Positions 36,419 to 47,547 are shown, counted from the first letter of the stretch. The stretch: 64,000 bases of DNA from Obelidium mucronatum (GCA_025765595.1 JAIVFH010000084.1:62001-126000); one strand, 5' to 3'. The notes: a model not told the origin generated them from the sequence alone. A program made the numbers and translations.

Positions 36419-37507
36419 ATGAACTCTCCCGCCTTCCAATCTCACGGCTCTTCGAGCGCAGGTCGCCCTCCAGCCACTTTCCACGGCCACATTAGAACCG
36501 AGCTTGACGCAAAAGTGTTGATCGAAGCGTGCATAGCCGGAGAAATGGCAGTCCTCAACACTTCAAAAGTACCGCCGCGAGTAACAATCACAAGTGGCAC
36601 TTGCGTCGTGTTTCAAGAAGGAGTCTCTAATGGAATGCTTCAGCGATGGAGGGACGGTTTATTGTGGAGCTCAAGCAGGATTCAAGGCTCGTTTCTTTTA
36701 TATCGGTACCCCACTTTCTTGTATTTTTTTGCCTCCCTAACACATATCCGACGTAGGGAAGTCAAGCCAGTAGATGACATTAAAAGCCCGATTCCAAAAC
36801 ATGCAAAAGAGCCATCAAGCTCCCCCTTCTCAAACACAATCGTTCGAGGAAACTACAAACATGTTCCCAACGGCTTTGCGAAACGAACCATCACTCTCGA
36901 GGGATCCAACGGGAAAAAATACCGTGTTATCTGCTACTTTTATCCGAAACACGTGGCCCATTTGTATGAAGGATTAGCTCCATCTGATGGAAATGCAGAT
37001 GTCTTGTTGACTTGTCCTTCCGAAACACCTCAGTTTGCAAAATTTCTCCCGCCACCCCCACATGTACCACTGGAGCCCCCGCAGCAACAGCAGCCGCAGC
37101 CGCAGCCGCAGGAGCAGGAGCCGCAGTCGAATCAGCAGTTTGGATTGCCATTTGGCGATAACGGCTTCGAAGATCAAGATTGGCAAGGGTCGAGTTCCTT
37201 GCAGACAGGCGGTTCTTATCCTTACCCCCCGATGAACTACACGCAGTCTGAATACCCCCCTCACCCTGTCTTTAATCATCAGCAGCCATGGGAAAGTGCT
37301 AGCTACCATCGGCAGGATAGTCAAATGCAACAACAGCCGTACTATGAGCACCAAGCATACTACTATACTCCCTATTACAGCGGCATGCGCATGGAATGCC
37401 CTTGCGGTGGGCTGGGCTCTAAAAAGCATACCGACGCTGGATGGGACGTTGGCTGGGAGAACTCGGGAGTTATCCTACCGCCAATTAAGAGGCAGACGCA
37501 GACTTAA
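36419..37507 (+). CDS. W13: WOPR-domain putative transcription factor (C-P-C-G-G tail)
   Basis: Two exons, 36419-36705 and 36757-37507, give 345 residues. The R-W-R|D-G intron is absent. The only intron is the L-L-Y-R|E-V one, and it is 51 bases long with no stop, so an unspliced message would still encode a protein 17 residues longer. Part a is F-H-G-H-I-R-T-E-L-D-A-K-V-L-I-E-A-C ... I-T-S-G-T-C-V-V-F-Q-E. Part b is N-G-F-A-K-R-T-I-T-L-E-G-S-N-G-K and V-I-C-Y-F-Y-P-K-H-V-A-H-L-Y. A Pro/Gln-rich linker leads to C-P-C-G-G-L-G-S-K-K and V-I-L-P-P-I. It is the last member before the interruption by the transposon and LRR gene. Confidence 0.86.
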   Translation: MNSPAFQSHGSSSAGRPPATFHGHIRTELDAKVLIEACIAGEMAVLNTSKVPPRVTITSGTCVVFQEGVSNGMLQRWRDGLLWSSSRIQGSFLLYRYPTFLYFFASLTHIRRREVKPVDDIKSPIPKHAKEPSSSPFSNTIVRGNYKHVPNGFAKRTITLEGSNGKKYRVICYFYPKHVAHLYEGLAPSDGNADVLLTCPSETPQFAKFLPPPPHVPLEPPQQQQPQPQPQEQEPQSNQQFGLPFGDNGFEDQDWQGSSSLQTGGSYPYPPMNYTQSEYPPHPVFNHQQPWESASYHRQDSQMQQQPYYEHQAYYYTPYYSGMRMECPCGGLGSKKHTDAGWDVGWENSGVILPPIKRQTQT

Positions 37508-37770
37508 ACGTAACACAGCCCACATTTATTTCTGGATATTTATTTGATTCAAAGTCTCGAATGATAGTGTATTTCAATAAAAAGGTTTGAAGATGTTTTT
37601 ACGCACAAACTATCGGTCAAGGCAGATAGCAGCGTTCTATTTATCTTCGGCAGGGAAAAAAAGCTCGAGATATTGTGCCTATCAGCCAAAACTTGACTTT
37701 CCAGGCTGAAATTCAGCAGCTGATAACTGCTTTCTTTTTCTTCAAATCCTCCCAAGATTTCCAGCCCGCA

Positions 37771-38091
37771 ATGCACTCTTCTTTGATCCAACGAGGAGAT
37801 TCGACGGCGGCCTCGAAGTTGGAATCAGAAGCAGCTGGTACAATGGCCAGTGTCGCAACAGAAAGAGCGCTGACCCCAGACTCACTTTCGACACTACAGA
37901 TGTCTGAAAGCGCCCCATCGACAACTGATGATAATACCACATCACCGAACAGGTGCGTTTACCATTTCTGTTTCTTTGTAACTGACGTCGGTGAAACATA
38001 ATATAGAATCGACCATTCAGGAATCCTTTCTGGAAGCAGCGAACAAGTACAGATAGATCCACTTCCTCCTCTCTTCTTAAACACTTTCTAA
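37771..38091 (+). CDS. Small hypothetical protein
   Basis: An ATG at 37771 opens a Ser/Thr/Ala-rich reading frame. A 54-base GT...AG intron (37953-38006) joins in frame to a second exon, which ends at the TAA 38089-38091 if unspliced (88 residues). Alternatively a second intron (about 38047-38108) leads into M-A-K-G-K-R-G-G-L-S-F. No domain is recognised. Weak coding character continues in patches toward the transposon (for example around 38215-38270 and 38303-38370), so this may be the 5' part of a longer gene that has decayed or been split. Confidence 0.35.
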
Positions 38092-38475
38092 ATGTCATCA
38101 GCAGATTTCGATAAGAATGGCCAAAGGAAAGCGTGGCGGGCTCAGCTTTAGTGAAGATAAAGGGGAGGAGGTTATTCATTAAACCAGCCAAGAAGTCACG
38201 AGCGTCTTTAAAGAACCTTCTCGTGAACAACGATGGCTGGCAAACCCAAATCCACATCACGGCCATGATTTGTATGGGCAATCTTCGGAGGGCAGTTAAA
38301 AAAATGTGCAGGGCAAAAAACCAGAATATGAACTTGACGTCATGCAAACTGTCAGCAGAAGTCTGGACAGCCCTACTGAGCACTAACGCCTTGGCTGAGA
38401 TCATCTTGCGAACACCGATTGATTCAAAACTACATATTGTTCTTGTGAGAAAACAAATTTTACAACAGTAGAATA
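38092..38475. other. Region between small ORF and hAT element
   Basis: No intact gene. Short stretches in changing frames look protein-like (S-R-E-Q-R-W-L-A-N-P-N-P-H near 38220; Y-E-L-D-V-M-Q-T-V-S near 38330). These might be remnants of exons. The long open minus-strand frame here is of poor composition and is judged a shadow. Confidence 0.3.
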
Positions 38476-38483
38476 TGCAGCAG
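38476..38483. repeat. Target-site duplication, left copy
   Basis: The 8 bases TGCAGCAG directly precede the left terminal repeat. The identical 8 bases directly follow the right terminal repeat at 41394-41401. Eight base pairs is the target duplication length of hAT transposons. Confidence 0.95.
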
Positions 38484-41393
38484 CAGCGTCCCGAATTCAT
38501 GACTTTTTTTCACAAACAACCATTTCGTGAGAGTTTGTGCTCATGATGAGAGTGTCTGCTCCTTGGTCATGAATTGATTGTTTCATGAGCTGCATTGTTG
38601 TGAAACATTCGCAAAACATTCATCGGCTCCAAATTGATTTTATTAATACTGACTAAACTCTAGTTTCGTTGAATTCCTGTTTGCTAACATGAGAATAGTT
38701 CAACCTCATAAATTCCATGAAATACCGGTTCATTCTCAATACAACAAGCTTTTCCAACTCCTCGACTCCAAGCAACGAATTTCCCTTTGTTAAAATGTTG
38801 TTTGCACATGAAAGCATTCGCTCACAATACGATTCTGCGGGCAAGGCTCCAATTTGTCCGCGTGAACAAGATGCCATTAATGGCAAGAATCCATACTTCT
38901 TTTGGTCAGGGTCCATGGTTTGAAATTTCCGATAAACAACACCCATATCAACCATCATCAGGTCATCAACTAAATCCAATGGACCCACTTGCAAAGTTGG
39001 AAACAGCTCATGCCAATCAATTCTGAGGTTCACCCAATTTGAAAATGACCTTTCAAACTCATTCTTGGCCGCTTTCTTGTCAAATGTGAAATCTGGGGCC
39101 ATCAACTCAGATGAAGCCTCATCGTCTGATCCTGTACTGTTGTATTCAACCCATGCAGAATGACCGTAAATGAAGCCTGATGCAAGCTGATGTGATAAAT
39201 CAATCTTCTTTTTTCTTGATTTTGAAGTAGCTGCAATTGTGGCAGGACTGGATGGACGTGGATTTTGTGCTTCAAAGAGAAATCGTGCACACTGTTCCGA
39301 GAAGTTGACATATTCATCTTGAAGCAACGATTTGGCTGTTTTTCGTTGGGCAGCAGTAAGATGATTGGAATGAACTGTTCGTAAGTCAAGGAGAGTAGAG
39401 AGCAGAAGCCGGTCACTGCATTCTATTGGAGAATTCTCAATTGTTTCAGATGTGTTTCCGCAGAAGCGCCGCTCAAGTTCAAGAATAGCACGCATGCGGC
39501 ATGTCTTTCCAACTGGAGATAAGTCTTCCATTCTAACCTCCACGCGTGGCAATACAGGGCTTATACCAACAGCAGCTTGGTCAATAACTTTAAGAGTCGG
39601 AGCACGGAGTGCGTTCGAAGTCAGACTAATAATCAAGTTTCGGAAAGCACCACAAAATCCAGTTTCTGTTTGAGCCAGGTGAGTCATGATTCGGGAGCAG
39701 TTCAAAAGTGCTTCAAACTCGCCAACCTCCTCCCATTGACCAGCGTCAATCTTTGGACACGGTTCGTGTTGCTTATTTGGCGGAAGAGACATGAAGTAAC
39801 GAAGACCGGAATTGATACGCAGGACAGATTCAAGTAAAGTATGTGCCGATTCGACACGGGTAGTATTCAGATCAACTTTGGCACGGATATGGGGAACATT
39901 TCCAATTTTTTCACAGGCAACAAAGAGAGCTTCCCGTCGCTGCTCATAATTGAAAAACGTGGCAACACTGTGAATCAGCTTCACAAGCTTGGTGCCCTCC
40001 GGGAATGGATTGACAACAATCTTGTTGTTGCTACGAGTCAATGCTCCAATGGCGGACTTTCCAACCTTGTCACCATCATGCATCAGACAAGCCTCCTCTT
40101 CGATATCAAGAAGATCAGCAACCCCAAGAGCGGCTCTGTCCTGAATCATAGAAGAAACGGCACCTTCGAAATCCAATCCTGTCCGCTGCTTGAACAAAGC
40201 TTTCACCTTAGTTGCAACGGCATCATTGGTATTGCTCAATGATGCACTGAAAGCGATGGAAACGACGTGATTGCAAGCAAAGTTTGGGTCAACAAATTGA
40301 ACAGCCATGGCTTGGAACTTCATTTTGTTGTCCAAAGTTCCGCCATCATGAATAAACTGGGCAAACCGATTCCCATGAGCCTGTTGGTGCTTCTGCATCA
40401 ACATGTACCTGTTAGTATAGGAGATGAGCGTGACCACAGCAATAAAGTGAAACAAATTAAGTGGAATACTCACTGGACAAAAATCAACATAATTTCGAAC
40501 TCGGCGTCCACCCATAACTTCAATGACTTGTCTGTTAACACTGGCGGTTCCTCTGGATACACCAAGGCCTTAAACATCCCGCGAAACAAAGGATCGCTGA
40601 AAGTCGATTTCATCACATGTGTTGAGCTGTAGCAGTAGAACTTGATGCTAGCAGAGATGTAGCTGGCGGCATTGTCAGCGACACTGAAGGATCCAGTTTT
40701 TTTCAGGGAGACCAGCTTCGCACCAGTCTTCTCAGAATTTGAAAGGGTGAAATCAAGCTGCTGGTCAACTTTGCTAGCAGCAGCGGCAGTAGCTCGCTTT
40801 GTGGCTTCGACAGCAACGCCGCTAGTGCAATGGTATTTCACCATATGGTTGACGGCAGCGGTGGATACCCAGGAACTTGTTGTGTCTTTCGAATTGCTCC
40901 TCGACAGTTTGAGGAGACGATTGCAATTGGCTTCCCGGCAGATATGAGTCGACTTTTCGTACGCAGGATGGGCCGGTTTCAATCGCTTAATTGAGGACCA
41001 CACCTCTGAGGTGGCAGCTCGCTTTCGAGGGGTATTTGGCCCACACAGGTGAGTATACTCCTACTCACAGATTAGTTCAAATCATTTCAACTGGGGGGAG
41101 GGAAACTATCGGGAGGGACTAAACTGAATGGGGTTCGCTTTCTTGCATGAAACGTTGTGACGTGTGGTCCAATTCATGGTTTTTAAATAGATTTTGAATC
41201 GAATTCGAAGACACAAAAAATCTCATGAGTTACAAGACGTTGTCACAAACTAATCACAAACGGCTTGCCTCAAGAACACAATTGAATCTTTTATTTGTGA
41301 AATGGAGGATTCATGAAAAGGCGCCATCATAAAGTGATATTTCATGAATTTCTGTGAAATGGAAATCATAATTTTCATGAAATCGGGACGCTG
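38484..41393 (-). mobile_element. Complete hAT-superfamily DNA transposon (2,910 bp)
   Basis: Terminal inverted repeats of 19 bp, CAGCGTCCCGA(A/T)TTCATGA, sit at 38484-38502 and, inverted, at 41375-41393, with one mismatch. An exact 8-bp target duplication TGCAGCAG flanks both ends. Subterminal regions hold repeated TTCATGA or TCATGA motifs in both orientations (for example about 38550-38590 and 41310-41380), which may be transposase-binding sites. The interior holds a two-exon transposase gene on the minus strand with a BED-type zinc finger and an hATC-like C-terminus. Exact ends, the target duplication and an uninterrupted main exon argue for recent insertion. The element may still be mobile. 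Confidence 0.95.
38653..41046 (-). CDS. hAT transposase with BED zinc finger
   Basis: Minus strand. Exon 1 runs from about 41046 down to 40474 and exon 2 from 40408 to 38653. The 65-base intron has GTGAG...ACAG ends and keeps the frame. Exon 1 begins with a BED-finger pattern: V-W-S-S-I-K-R-L, then C-x4-C (about 40950) and H-M-V-K-Y-H-C. Exon 2 (about 585 residues) has the hAT core, and its C-terminus carries the dimerisation signature A-L-P-A-E-S-Y-C-E-R-M-L-S ... L-E-K-L-V-V-L-R-M-N. The exact start is uncertain, because the first frame stays open upstream and lacks an obvious ATG. Function by family: cut-and-paste transposition through the 19-bp ends. Confidence 0.88.
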
Positions 41394-41401
41394 TGCAGCA
41401 G
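41394..41401. repeat. Target-site duplication, right copy
   Basis: TGCAGCAG directly follows the right terminal repeat and is identical to 38476-38483. Confidence 0.95.
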
Positions 41402-41589
41402 CTGTTGGTCGACATTCAGAACACTTTGAAAGTAGATCTTGGTAGTGTGAATTTGGAAATTTCAGAGGTTGGGTAATTCCTGTTCCAGTATCTCCAAGTG
41501 GTGTAATTATCTTTAATCTTTGGTCAGAATAAATGTTTATAGGGAAAGAATTTCAATAGAACAACGAATTGACTCCGAAAGAAAATTGA

Positions 41590-43940
41590 TTAATACACCG
41601 TGTAAGAAGGTGGAAGAGATTCGCTGTTTGCAGTAGTACCCAGCAATAGAGATATAGCGCGTTCCACATCCAAGGCCTCGCCCAGCGATAGACCTAGTGT
41701 GGTTTGCATGTCTTGTCGAGATAATTGTAAGAGGTTCTCGAAAGTTAATTGGTGTTCTGGAAATTGAATGTTTTGAAGTCAGTATAAGATAGTGAATATA
41801 AAGGAAAAACGGAAAAACAAACCAATCACAGCATTCTTCAGTCTCGGTCCAACTCGCTCCACCGAGTTTGCCCATGCAGAAGTTTCATCGATACCCCATG
41901 TACGAGGGCTCGGTGATGTTACAGCAGCAAGAGAACTACTCGAGCCTTGCAAAACTGAAGGACCCGCCTCGATAACGCCTGGTTGTCGCTGGGCCAAAAT
42001 CTCTCCTTTCACGGCATCACCCATGATTTTAGAAATCGCGACATTGGGTTGGCTTTCAGTTCCCATACGCCAAGACGAATCGACTTCTTGAACCGTTTTT
42101 TCGGCAGCTTGAGGTCTGGGTGCGGCATAAGCATTGTTGAGTAATGCACCCATGGGGCTGGATTTTTCACTGGGAGCCTGCTGGCTGTAAGCATGGTTGA
42201 TGATATTGTTGAATGCTTCGGGGTCCTTTTCTGTTGGGGTGTGCGAAACTTGATGTGGAACAACAACAGCTGAAGGGCCTTGGTACTCTGGCATGGTTTC
42301 TTGAGTATCGCGGTGAAGACTGTTTCTCTTGCTGGTAACAATAAAAACGCTGTCTTGTCCTTGCTCATTGTCAATCGGCTTTTTACTGTGTTTTATAAGC
42401 CTCAACGTTAACCAATTCTTGTGTATGCGGTTAAAACGACAAATGGTACATACTTGTCTCCATTATTTCGTCCTTTTTTGTACCACAAGAACCCAACCGC
42501 CGCCAGAAGCAGCAACGCAGCAACGCCGCCAACAGCTCCACCAATAACGGCTCCATTTGAGCTTCCGTTGCTTCCGTTGCTGCCGTTGCTGCCGTTGTTT
42601 CCATTGGTACCGTTGACACCATTGATTGTGAGTCCCCCGTTAACAGTAACTCCATTCCCAAGCACCACACTACCGCCATTACCAGTACCAATAACAACTC
42701 CGCCATTTGAAGACGTAGCCCCCACACCACTCGTACCCCCACATGCTGTACTTTTAGAAGCCGCTGGCTGGCTGTTGAAGCAATTGTAATCAATGAGATG
42801 AGAAGGAAAACTGTTGAGAAAATCGGGAACATCTCCGGATAACTGATTTGCCATCAAGTTAAGGTATTGAAGGGATGTCATTCCAACCAATTGTTGAGGA
42901 ATTGGGCCAGTGAGTTTGTTGAAACTCATGTCTCTGGCGATTCAAAAAAAAAGAATATGAGGTTTTGGTGTTGGGATAAAAAAAACCAGGTGACGAAACA
43001 CATTTCACTCACAGATTCTGAATTGTCGAGAGTTTTCCAAACTCGGTGGGGATAGAGCCTTCTAGTTGGTTATTGGACAAAAAGAGTGTTTGGCATGTGG
43101 CGGGGAGGTTTCCGATTTCTTTTGGAATAGATCCCGTCAGTTGGTTCGAAAGAACGCTCAGCATAATGAGTTCTTTGAGGTTGAACAATTCAGTCGGGAT
43201 GCTGCCGGTCAAATTGTTTTGCCCCACAGACCTGTGTTTTTGATGTTAAGCGTGAAATGAAAATAACAAAGTAATGAAGTTGTATTACAGCGTCCATAGA
43301 GTACCGATGCTGCCGAGTTGAGTTGGAATGGAACCTGTCAGTGTGTTTTTACTCAGGTTTCTAGCAGCCGACAATCAAAAAACAATGTTAGAATAGATCT
43401 AATTTCTCGCTTATCCTACATCGACTTACAGTGTTCGCAGTTTCTTCAGCTGTCCAAGTTCTGATGGGATGGAACCTCTCATTTGATTTCCCTCCAACCA
43501 TCTGTTCAAAGAACATTCATTTTAGATCATTTTCGACAGACAGACAGATAAATGAAAAGTGGAGGGAGATAAAGCGAGGTAGGATCTCGAAGGGATGATG
43601 TGACTGTCAACTCACAGCGTCGTCAGTTCCGAGAGTTTTGCCAACTCGGCCGTGAGAGTAAACTTGACAAAGTTTGCATTCACATTGCTCATTGATCTGT
43701 CGAGGGGGGAATGTATGTCATAAGTAAGTGCGATGGCAAGATAAAACAAACCCACAGCGATGTCACTCCAGCACTTGAACAGTCAATATATGTGTTCTGG
43801 CAGCAGTCTTCGGCTGGCTTAAAGATGGATGGAATCCAAGCAGAGAGAATGGCGCAGTCCGACGTTCGGTCTCTTGGAGCCAAGAGCTCTGTGCTCATTT
43901 TGCGAAATCTTGTTTCAAACAAAGAAACGACCAAGTCCAT
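41590..43940 (-). CDS. LRR - single-pass membrane - SAM domain receptor-like protein
   Basis: Eight minus-strand exons (43940-43756, 43696-43616, 43501-43430, 43360-43289, 43231-43013, 42933-42454, 42385-41823, 41756-41590) join in phase to give 612 residues. The N-terminal cap has D-C-A-I-L-S-A-W and C-C-Q-N-T-Y-I-D-C. Seven to eight plant-type LRRs follow (N-x-L-T-G-S-I-P-T-E-L), with several introns falling exactly between repeats and exons of 72 bases. A Gly/Asn/Ser-rich stalk comes next, then the membrane helix A-V-I-G-G-A-V-G-G-V-A-A-L-L-L-L and a polar cytoplasmic region. A C-terminal SAM domain (W-G-I-D-E-T-S-A-W-A ... L-L-Q-L-S-R-Q-D-M ... L-S-L-G-E-A-L) completes it. No clear signal peptide is seen, so a further 5' exon may exist. 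It likely acts as a surface sensor or adhesion protein. Confidence 0.87.
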
Positions 43941-44241
43941 TCATCCCCCTTTATCCCGCAGATATATTTTATTCTCAACGGGCTTTCGGTTCAACTATCG
44001 CCTCCTATGCTTTCTTCGAGGCGAGTCACGGGCAGGCTTATAATTCAAAGGTGAGGAAATAAGCAGCGAATAGGTACAAGAAAACTAAGATAGAGTTAGA
44101 GCAATTTGTCGGATGTATTGCAAATTTCGTGGAGCTTCAGTGGCGGGTGCTGAAACCCACGATATCCAACGACACGTCAGCCGATCTTAAAACAGCAAAT
44201 GGAAAAGAGGGAGCAGGGATCAAAAACCGAAAAGCGCTAAA
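43941..44241. other. Intergenic between LRR gene and W14
   Basis: Divergent spacer. May hold the promoter and a missing 5' exon of the LRR gene as well as the W14 promoter. Nothing definite is seen. Confidence 0.35.
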
Positions 44242-45075
44242 ATGCCACAGCTTTTTATAAAAACCCTAGAAGATGCGCGGATTGTTGTGGAGTCTGCGCT
44301 TTCTGGAAACGAGAGACAACCGTTGCAAGTCATTAACCCTTCAACAAATCAACCGGTCGACATCCAAAGTGGAACTACTATAATTTTCAAGGATAAAACA
44401 GATCGCGGGGCGATTGTTCGATGGAGGTAGTGCTCAACTCTTGAGTTTTTTTTTTTACTTTGAGTCCGTCGGACTTTTGACAAATGGCATTATTCTAGGG
44501 ACGGACGAACATGGTCGCCATCGCGAGCACAAAGTGATGGATTCTTGCTATACAGGTTTGAATTAATTATTTCAAGACCTCTTTTCCTTCCCCTGAAGAC
44601 TGAACATCAAAAAACGCCAAGAGAAATCACCAGACGTAAACGCGTACCAACAGCTTCCAAATCGATAAACGATTTTATTCCGAATGGTTTCGTCAAACGA
44701 ACTTGTATCATTCAAGCTTCCGATTCCGAGTTGTATCGCGTTGTAAACTACTATTATACCAATTCCGTCGCCCATCACTTTGAAAATGAAATTCAGCCTA
44801 CGACTTTAAGCTTTCCTGTATTATCCAGGCCCATTCATATGCAGGAATACCAGAAATTTCGGCAAACCTCTTCAAAGGGCGATGGGGTTCTGACGTTACC
44901 CAGTCTAAACACAATACTGTCGAGCATAAACAGGGCTCAATCTTCAGAAACTAGACTATCAAGTCGAATTCGAAAGACTGGAATGAAGAGATCACCCTCT
45001 CCTTTTGATTGGAGCCAAGCTTCCACGTTTTTACCACCCTTAAGAAAACCCTTTAAGCTACGACCTGATAGATGA
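44242..45075 (+). CDS. W14: short, divergent WOPR-domain protein
   Basis: Two exons, 44242-44426 and 44499-45075, give 253 residues, the shortest member. It starts almost directly with L-F-I-K-T-L-E-D-A-R-I-V-V-E-S-A. It then has I-Q-S-G-T-T-I-I-F-K-D, R-W-R, D-G-R-T-W-S-P-S-R and F-L-L-Y-R. The L-L-Y-R|E intron is absent, and the frame continues straight through what is an intron in other members. Part b is P-N-G-F-V-K-R-T-C-I-I-Q-A-S-D-S and V-V-N-Y-Y-Y-T-N-S-V-A-H. The Cys tail is lost and only T-F-L-P-P-L remains near the end. It is first after the array interruption. Confidence 0.8.
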
Positions 45076-45619
45076 AAAAAAAGGATACCATATACGGAGA
45101 GAAAATTTAATATATAAATAAGCCATTAATAATATAGCTCCAACTTTTCTTTTTGGCAATTTCCGAAACAAAGGACTCCTGGGACTTGGCTGTTTCAGAA
45201 CCGCGTTTCAAAAGCAACTCCAAAAATAGACAACAACCTATGAAGGAGCCTATCCATTGTTTTACTTGGTGCCCTCTTTAGCCTTTTTTTGGGTGTGTGT
45301 GTGGAAAGTTTTTAATCTTGTGGGCTTGGATTTGATGGGCATGCGCGCAGCCACTTAACAATCCAGATCTACACACATACTATCTATTCTCCAGTAGAGC
45401 AATATAAAAGCTGTTTTTTTATCATTCGATATATCTTATTCCAGCGATAGAAGCCGTGAGAAAGCCCTCCGATCTTTGAAATGAAAATTTCATTCAACCT
45501 GTCGAAATGTTTAAGATCTCGCTTTTTTTTTTCTTCTGATGAAGGCTTTTTTTTTCCCTCCCTTCTTTTTTCATTTTCAAACATTCACTCGAAAAAAATA
45601 ACCTTCCCCAACAGTACTG
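45076..45619. other. Intergenic W14-W15
   Basis: AT-rich spacer with T-rich and CT-rich stretches near 45520-45580 directly upstream of W15. Nothing else is recognised. Confidence 0.35.
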
Positions 45620-46918
45620 ATGAGTTTATCGCATAATCAAGGCACTGGTTGTGGTGTCGATCTTGAATTGTCACAAACTTCGTCATCTCTATGGCAAGGG
45701 TCTTTGCCGACGATTGCTGCCATGCTGGGATCCCTTCCTCGGGATGTTTCCCAACCATTGCAAAACAGCCATGAGTTGTCGCCGCAGCCTTCTGAGACGG
45801 AAACGTTTTACGGGTAAATGTTTTTTTTTCATAAAGCAACCTAGCAACTTGAAAAAGTACCCCTCACTTTTGGGCTTGGACTTAAAAACTTCATTTTAAT
45901 TTATTTCCCAAGGTTCATCAAAGACGTGAGCGATGCATCGTTGTTGATTGAAGCATGCATTGCCGGCCACTACAAAATCATGCAGGATCTTCCGTATGGT
46001 GTCACAACGCTTCCGATTCGGTCTGGGTCGTGTATTGTGTTTGCTGAAAGTTCTGCAAAGTCTTTGCGAGTTCGGTGGCGGGATGGGTCGTTGTGGTCTT
46101 GTAGCCGAATTTGTGGTATTTTTTTTTTTTTTTTTGGTGATTTACAAAGAAACATTTGGGTTACATTTGACTAAAAACCCCCGGTGTGTATATAGGCCCT
46201 TTCTTGCTTTATAGAGAGGTTGTGTGTACGAAAGATGGGGAAACACGTGGGATACAGGAGAAGGAACGAAAGAATACTTTCACAGTCACAAGTGCACGAC
46301 CCAATTCCAAGATTGTTCCCAATGGATTGGCGAAACGGACTATTTCAATGAATGGATCTGATGGAAACAAGTATCGGTAAGAATGGAAAAAAAAAGGGTA
46401 TTCTATCACACCGTTCTTTGTGTTGATACTTACCCATTTCGGCTTTTAGAGTAATCAGTTACTTTTACCCCAAAGACGTTGCATCTTACTACGAACGCAA
46501 TCAAAAAGAATCTTTATTATTTACACCATCCAAGCTTCCCGAGTTTCAGCCATTTGTAGACCGTGCGCAAGTGACTTTACCTTCAGAAAGCCCATCAATC
46601 GCGCCACCCATCATCCCAAGCAGCGCAACACTATTTCAGCAGGATCACTCACTTTCTATTACTTTGCCTTCATTTCAACCATCGCCGCCGCATCGGGATT
46701 CACCCACCACCGTCTCTTCATCTTCACCAACAATGGAATACTACAAACCGGAGGAACGACTTCCAGCATCCCGCTCCTTGATCACGCACCCATATCTACG
46801 AGAAAACAATACATCATGTCCTTGCGGTGGTCTGACGGGCCGTCGGAAACAGTTTGACCCGAGTTGGATCAACTCGCCTGTTTATTTATCACCTTTACGG
46901 AGGGTACAACTAGAATAG
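45620..46918 (+). CDS. W15: WOPR-domain putative transcription factor (C-P-C-G-G tail)
   Basis: Exons 45620-45813 (ends T-E-T-F-Y-G), 45913-46115, 46196-46376 and 46450-46918 give 348 residues. Part a is F-I-K-D-V-S-D-A-S-L-L-I-E-A-C ... I-R-S-G-S-C-I-V-F-A-E. Unusually, the intron lies inside the micro-exon sequence (S-R-I-C-G | P-F-L-L-Y-R), while the R-W-R|D-G and L-L-Y-R|E introns are missing. Its donor-side intron contains 17 T in a row (46119-46135). Part b is N-G-L-A-K-R-T-I-S-M-N-G-S-D-G-N and V-I-S-Y-F-Y-P-K-D-V. The tail is C-P-C-G-G-L-T-G-R-R with P-V-Y-L-S-P-L. Confidence 0.87.
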
Positions 46919-47547
46919 AACACTGTTTTTTTTCTTCTTTCGTATCATAGCGCGTGGGCGATTGCTGCTATAAAATTATTTTAAGTTGGATTTTGGACTC
47001 AATCACCGTCTTCATTCCCGATCACGTTTTTTAGGGGGGAAAATGTGGTGATCGGGTTGGGTGGCATTGGCTGTATTTTTTCAGGGTGGCAGTGCGTATT
47101 TGAAACAGTATTAATTTGGGAGAAGGAGGAGTTGACTTTCGCGCGTGCTAGATGCTGTTTTTTTTTGGGATAGAGACTAGAAAGGGTTGCAACAGAATTG
47201 TCCATAGTTCCCTGTTTTAAGTACCTGAGTACACAAAGAAAAGGCAAATCCCTAGTTGAACAAAACGAGTTTCAGCTGCCACCGAAAAGCGTTTCATCTG
47301 TCAGTAGTTAGTGGTATCTGGCGTCTGAAACTCAAAAACTTTGAAATTTTTTAGGATTTTTCGTGAAACGACTCCGATCTCCAACTTTTTTGAGAGAAGG
47401 GAAAAAAAAAGTGTAAAGACAAAAAACCACAAGCAAAAAAAAAAGCCGTATTCAACAGTTTCTGTTGTAAATCTCCTCTCGCAGACCCTCCTTGTTTGAC
47501 CCCCATCACTTGACGATTAGCTGTCACTTGGACTTCAAAAACACAAA
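46919..47547. other. Intergenic W15-W16
   Basis: Spacer of about 630 bases with no recognised gene. Short open frames on the minus strand lack family features. Confidence 0.35.

Noticed and set aside
37742..38500. Long open minus-strand frame of about 250 codons
   Set aside because: Composition is rich in Cys, Phe, Leu and Arg without motifs, it runs across the hAT left boundary, and the plus strand has better coding character. Judged a shadow frame.
42421..42789. Plus-strand open frame rich in Pro and Leu
   Set aside because: It is the antisense of the Gly/Asn/Ser-rich stalk of the LRR gene; low-complexity codons leave the other strand open by chance.
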